Positions 54,578 to 56,259 of a stretch of 56,259 bases of DNA are shown here, piece after piece (positions within the stretch are counted from its first letter, which is position 1; every line of letters begins with the position of its first letter). The stretch is from assembly GCA_964539665.1 (NCBI GenBank), contig CAZIKB010000028.1, positions 1 through 56,259 on the forward strand, given 5' to 3'. A program made the position numbers and the translations under genes. The stretch is from CAZIKB01 sp964539665. Its GTDB lineage: Bacteria > Zhuqueibacterota > Zhuqueibacteria > Oceanimicrobiales > Oceanimicrobiaceae. The notes under the pieces are model-generated. The model saw only the letters and a program-made list of their open reading frames with translations, ran no database searches and was not told the origin of the DNA.

Positions 54578-55694
54578 TTACCTGCGGATATCGGTATCCA
54601 TTGAGACTAGTGAAGACTTGGCAATAGAGTATATTTATTTGTCAGATACGCCCGTGGAATCCTGGTTTATCTGTCTTAAGAATCTTGGAATGAACGGGGA
54701 TTCAGAAGGAGCTATGGGAGGAGATCCAGGTACTGGAATTTTTACAGACGTTTATTTGGCGCCCCTGGTTAATGCAGGTGGTGATTTTTCGATTGAAGAG
54801 GGAACCTCTAAGTTGATCACTACGCGCCTTGTTAGTCCAGAACGTCATCGAAATGTTACTCGAGGAACCTGGGATGATGGGATTGTTTATTCTTGGAATT
54901 CTGCCCTATTTCAACCACAGAGTAGTTTATTCACTATCTCTATTTATCACACACCTTCAGTCAGCTCTGACGTTACGGAAATATATAGGCTGACCGCAAC
55001 TGCTGGTTTGTTGGGGGCATCTGATGAAATCAGTATTACAATTATCAACAAAAGGGATGTTACATCAGTGATTGCTGGAGCAGGTTTGACGTTTGATGGA
55101 ACTTCAGGTGATGTTACCCTCAATGTAGGCACAAGTAGTGGAATCAGCGTTACAGATGACGCCGTAGGTCTTGAAACTACCTTTACTGATGGACGATATG
55201 TTAATGAGAATCAGCTCAATGCTGTCACCAGTGGCATGATCCAAAATGGAACAGTGATGGACGCAGATGTGAGCTCAAAAGCTGCCATCTCGGGCACTAA
55301 AATCAATGCCAATTTCGGTTCTCAGAATGTTGTTACGAACGGCAATGTCAGCACAGGCAACCTTGATTTTAAAGGATTTATTACACGCGATAACGTTAGT
55401 CTCTCGCATACAGGCTCGGCAAAGAATGGAGATTTCATACCCACTCCTAACGGAACAGTTGATGATTGGAGTATTTTTGTTTCTCCAAGGAAGATGGGTA
55501 CGGAGGAATACCATAAACATAATAAGGAGATGGATAATGCAATCTTGTGGTTTGAATGTTGGGCAGATCAAGCATCGTCAAAAACAGGGTGGAATATTCA
55601 CGCTATCTATAAATTTAGATACGATAATGACCACCCTAACAAACATCTACATTGGCTTGATGGTGAAGTAAATTACATTATTTTTCCAAAATGA
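54259..55694 (+). pseudogene. Exported paralogue with tail-fibre-like stalk, frame broken near 54580
   Basis: Frame 54259-54627 carries a signal peptide and the N-domain, then goes out of frame after LSTVT. The next frame (TTG-started from 54618) continues at LRISVSIETSEDLAIEYIYL in the correct register with the 52181 paralogue, so one base was lost or gained around 54576-54585. The whole would be about 478 residues. The C-terminal part (AGAGLTFDGTSGDVTLNVG; GISVTDDAVGLE; SGTKINANFGSQNV; NVSTGNLDFKG) is typical of trimeric stalks in phage-like fibres. It may be a pseudogene, or an assembly error as with the G8 tracts. Confidence 0.65.
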
Positions 55695-55717
55695 AAGGAT
55701 AAACGAAGGAGCTAGTC

Positions 55718-56209
55718 ATGAGCTTTATAACAAAAATACTCGGTGCAGGTGCCAAAGAGGTCTTGAAAGGCGTCGATGGCATAATAGCCCGATTCAAAGC
55801 AAGTCCACAGGAAAAGCAGACTTTTAAGCTAGAGCTTGAGAAGCTCTTGCAGCAACGTGATTCAGAAGTAGAAGCAACAATACGGGCTGAACTTGGTGCC
55901 AAAGAGCGTGTATTGGTGGCTGAGTTACAGCAGGGAGACAACTATACCAAGCGGGCGAGACCTACTGTTGTCAATGCAGGCCTGGGTTTCATTTTCCTCA
56001 ACTATTGTATCGTGCCAATTGTACAGAGTTTTGGTAGAATAACAATTCAGCCTTTTGAACTGCTAACGGAGTTCTGGATTGCCAGGGGTGGAATCGTGTC
56101 CACCTGGGTGGTAGGCCGGAGTGCAGAAAAGCGTGGTGTGAGGAATCGAGCCGTTAGCATGATCACGGGTACACCTTTAACAACCAGCAGCATTCTTGAT
56201 GAAGGGTAG
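55718..56209 (+). CDS. Holin-like membrane protein (3TM/GTA-holin type)
   Basis: 163 residues with GGAG before the ATG. The N-terminus is helical (SFITKILGAGAKEVLKGVDG) and coiled (KQTFKLELEKLLQQRDSEVE), then come two clear hydrophobic segments: RARPTVVNAGLGFIFLNYCI and FWIARGGIVSTWVVGRSAEK. KARP and VGRSAEKRG are typical of the 3TM holin family for gene-transfer agent release (PF11351). It ends the run of eCIS-linked genes; the last 50 bases of the window hold nothing I recognise. Confidence 0.7.
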   Translation: MSFITKILGAGAKEVLKGVDGIIARFKASPQEKQTFKLELEKLLQQRDSEVEATIRAELGAKERVLVAELQQGDNYTKRARPTVVNAGLGFIFLNYCIVPIVQSFGRITIQPFELLTEFWIARGGIVSTWVVGRSAEKRGVRNRAVSMITGTPLTTSSILDEG

Positions 56210-56259
56210 TGTCAAAAGTTTCATGAAAAAATGAAAAAAGTTGAATTCATATTAGCAAT

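Overview
The window looks like a piece of a chromosome from an AT-rich, Gram-negative, FCB-type bacterium (Bacteroidota, Calditrichota or KSB1-like). The signs are a Bat operon, a PorV/FadL-type outer-membrane protein, a TonB-like protein, several lipoproteins and several exported proteins ending in beta-barrels. No rRNA or other phylogenetic marker is present, so the placement is inference. TGA serves as the normal stop in many genes here, but one in-frame TGA (8647-8649) looks like selenocysteine.

Bases 1-23900 are mostly housekeeping and envelope genes: the end of a Bat operon (BatC-like, BatD, BatE), a TonB-like protein, a charge-segregated lipoprotein behind a strong candidate sigma-54 promoter, a FadL/PorV-type protein, a second lipoprotein, a UshA-like metallophosphatase/tetraheme cytochrome with an apparent Sec codon, a sugar-epimerase-like cupin, an SDR lacking the usual Tyr/Lys, an outer-membrane protein, a penicillin-acylase-type hydrolase, a YhaM-like OB/HD protein, threonine synthase, EF-P (minus strand), a DUF2752 protein, a TIGR04283-like glycosyltransferase, a type-5 uracil-DNA glycosylase, a LOG-family protein and an M28 peptidase. 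Two copies of a palindromic repeat flank the peptidase gene. A PspF-like sigma-54 activator without a receiver domain (22866-23897) ends this part.

Bases 24247-48898 are an extracellular contractile injection system (eCIS), all on the plus strand with small gaps or overlaps: winged-helix protein, Afp15-type AAA+ ATPase, DUF4157 cargo candidate with a VanY-like peptidase end, YkgJ-type Cys-cluster protein, DUF4255 (Afp16), a small Lys-rich protein, sheath, tube, tail-assembly protein plus DUF6760, second tube, second DUF4157 protein, LysM (Afp7), gpD and gpV halves of a split spike, PAAR, gp25 (Afp9), two baseplate J-like proteins, tail protein I and a fibre-like Ig/IPT protein. A -24/-12 element lies about 85 bases upstream of the first gene, so the sigma-54 activator just upstream may control the cluster. 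The sheath is abnormal: it carries an inserted array of 129-bp Asp-box (Ycf48/BNR-like) repeats, interrupted by a 100-N assembly gap.

Bases 48950-56209 continue in the same direction with Sec-exported proteins that share an N-terminal domain but carry different C-terminal parts: VWA plus outer-membrane barrel, His-rich tail-collar-like, and tail-fibre stalk-like. One copy is truncated and one frameshifted. A holin-like gene ends the window. My reading is that the eCIS is built in the cytoplasm, that the DUF4157-peptidase is a cargo or lysis enzyme, that the holin helps release, and that the exported proteins form a linked surface module.

Two eight-G tracts (27583-27590 and 35742-35749) sit exactly at reading-frame breaks. 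The second looks like a lambda G/GT-style -1 frameshift joining the tail-assembly protein to a start-less DUF6760. Both could also be homopolymer errors.
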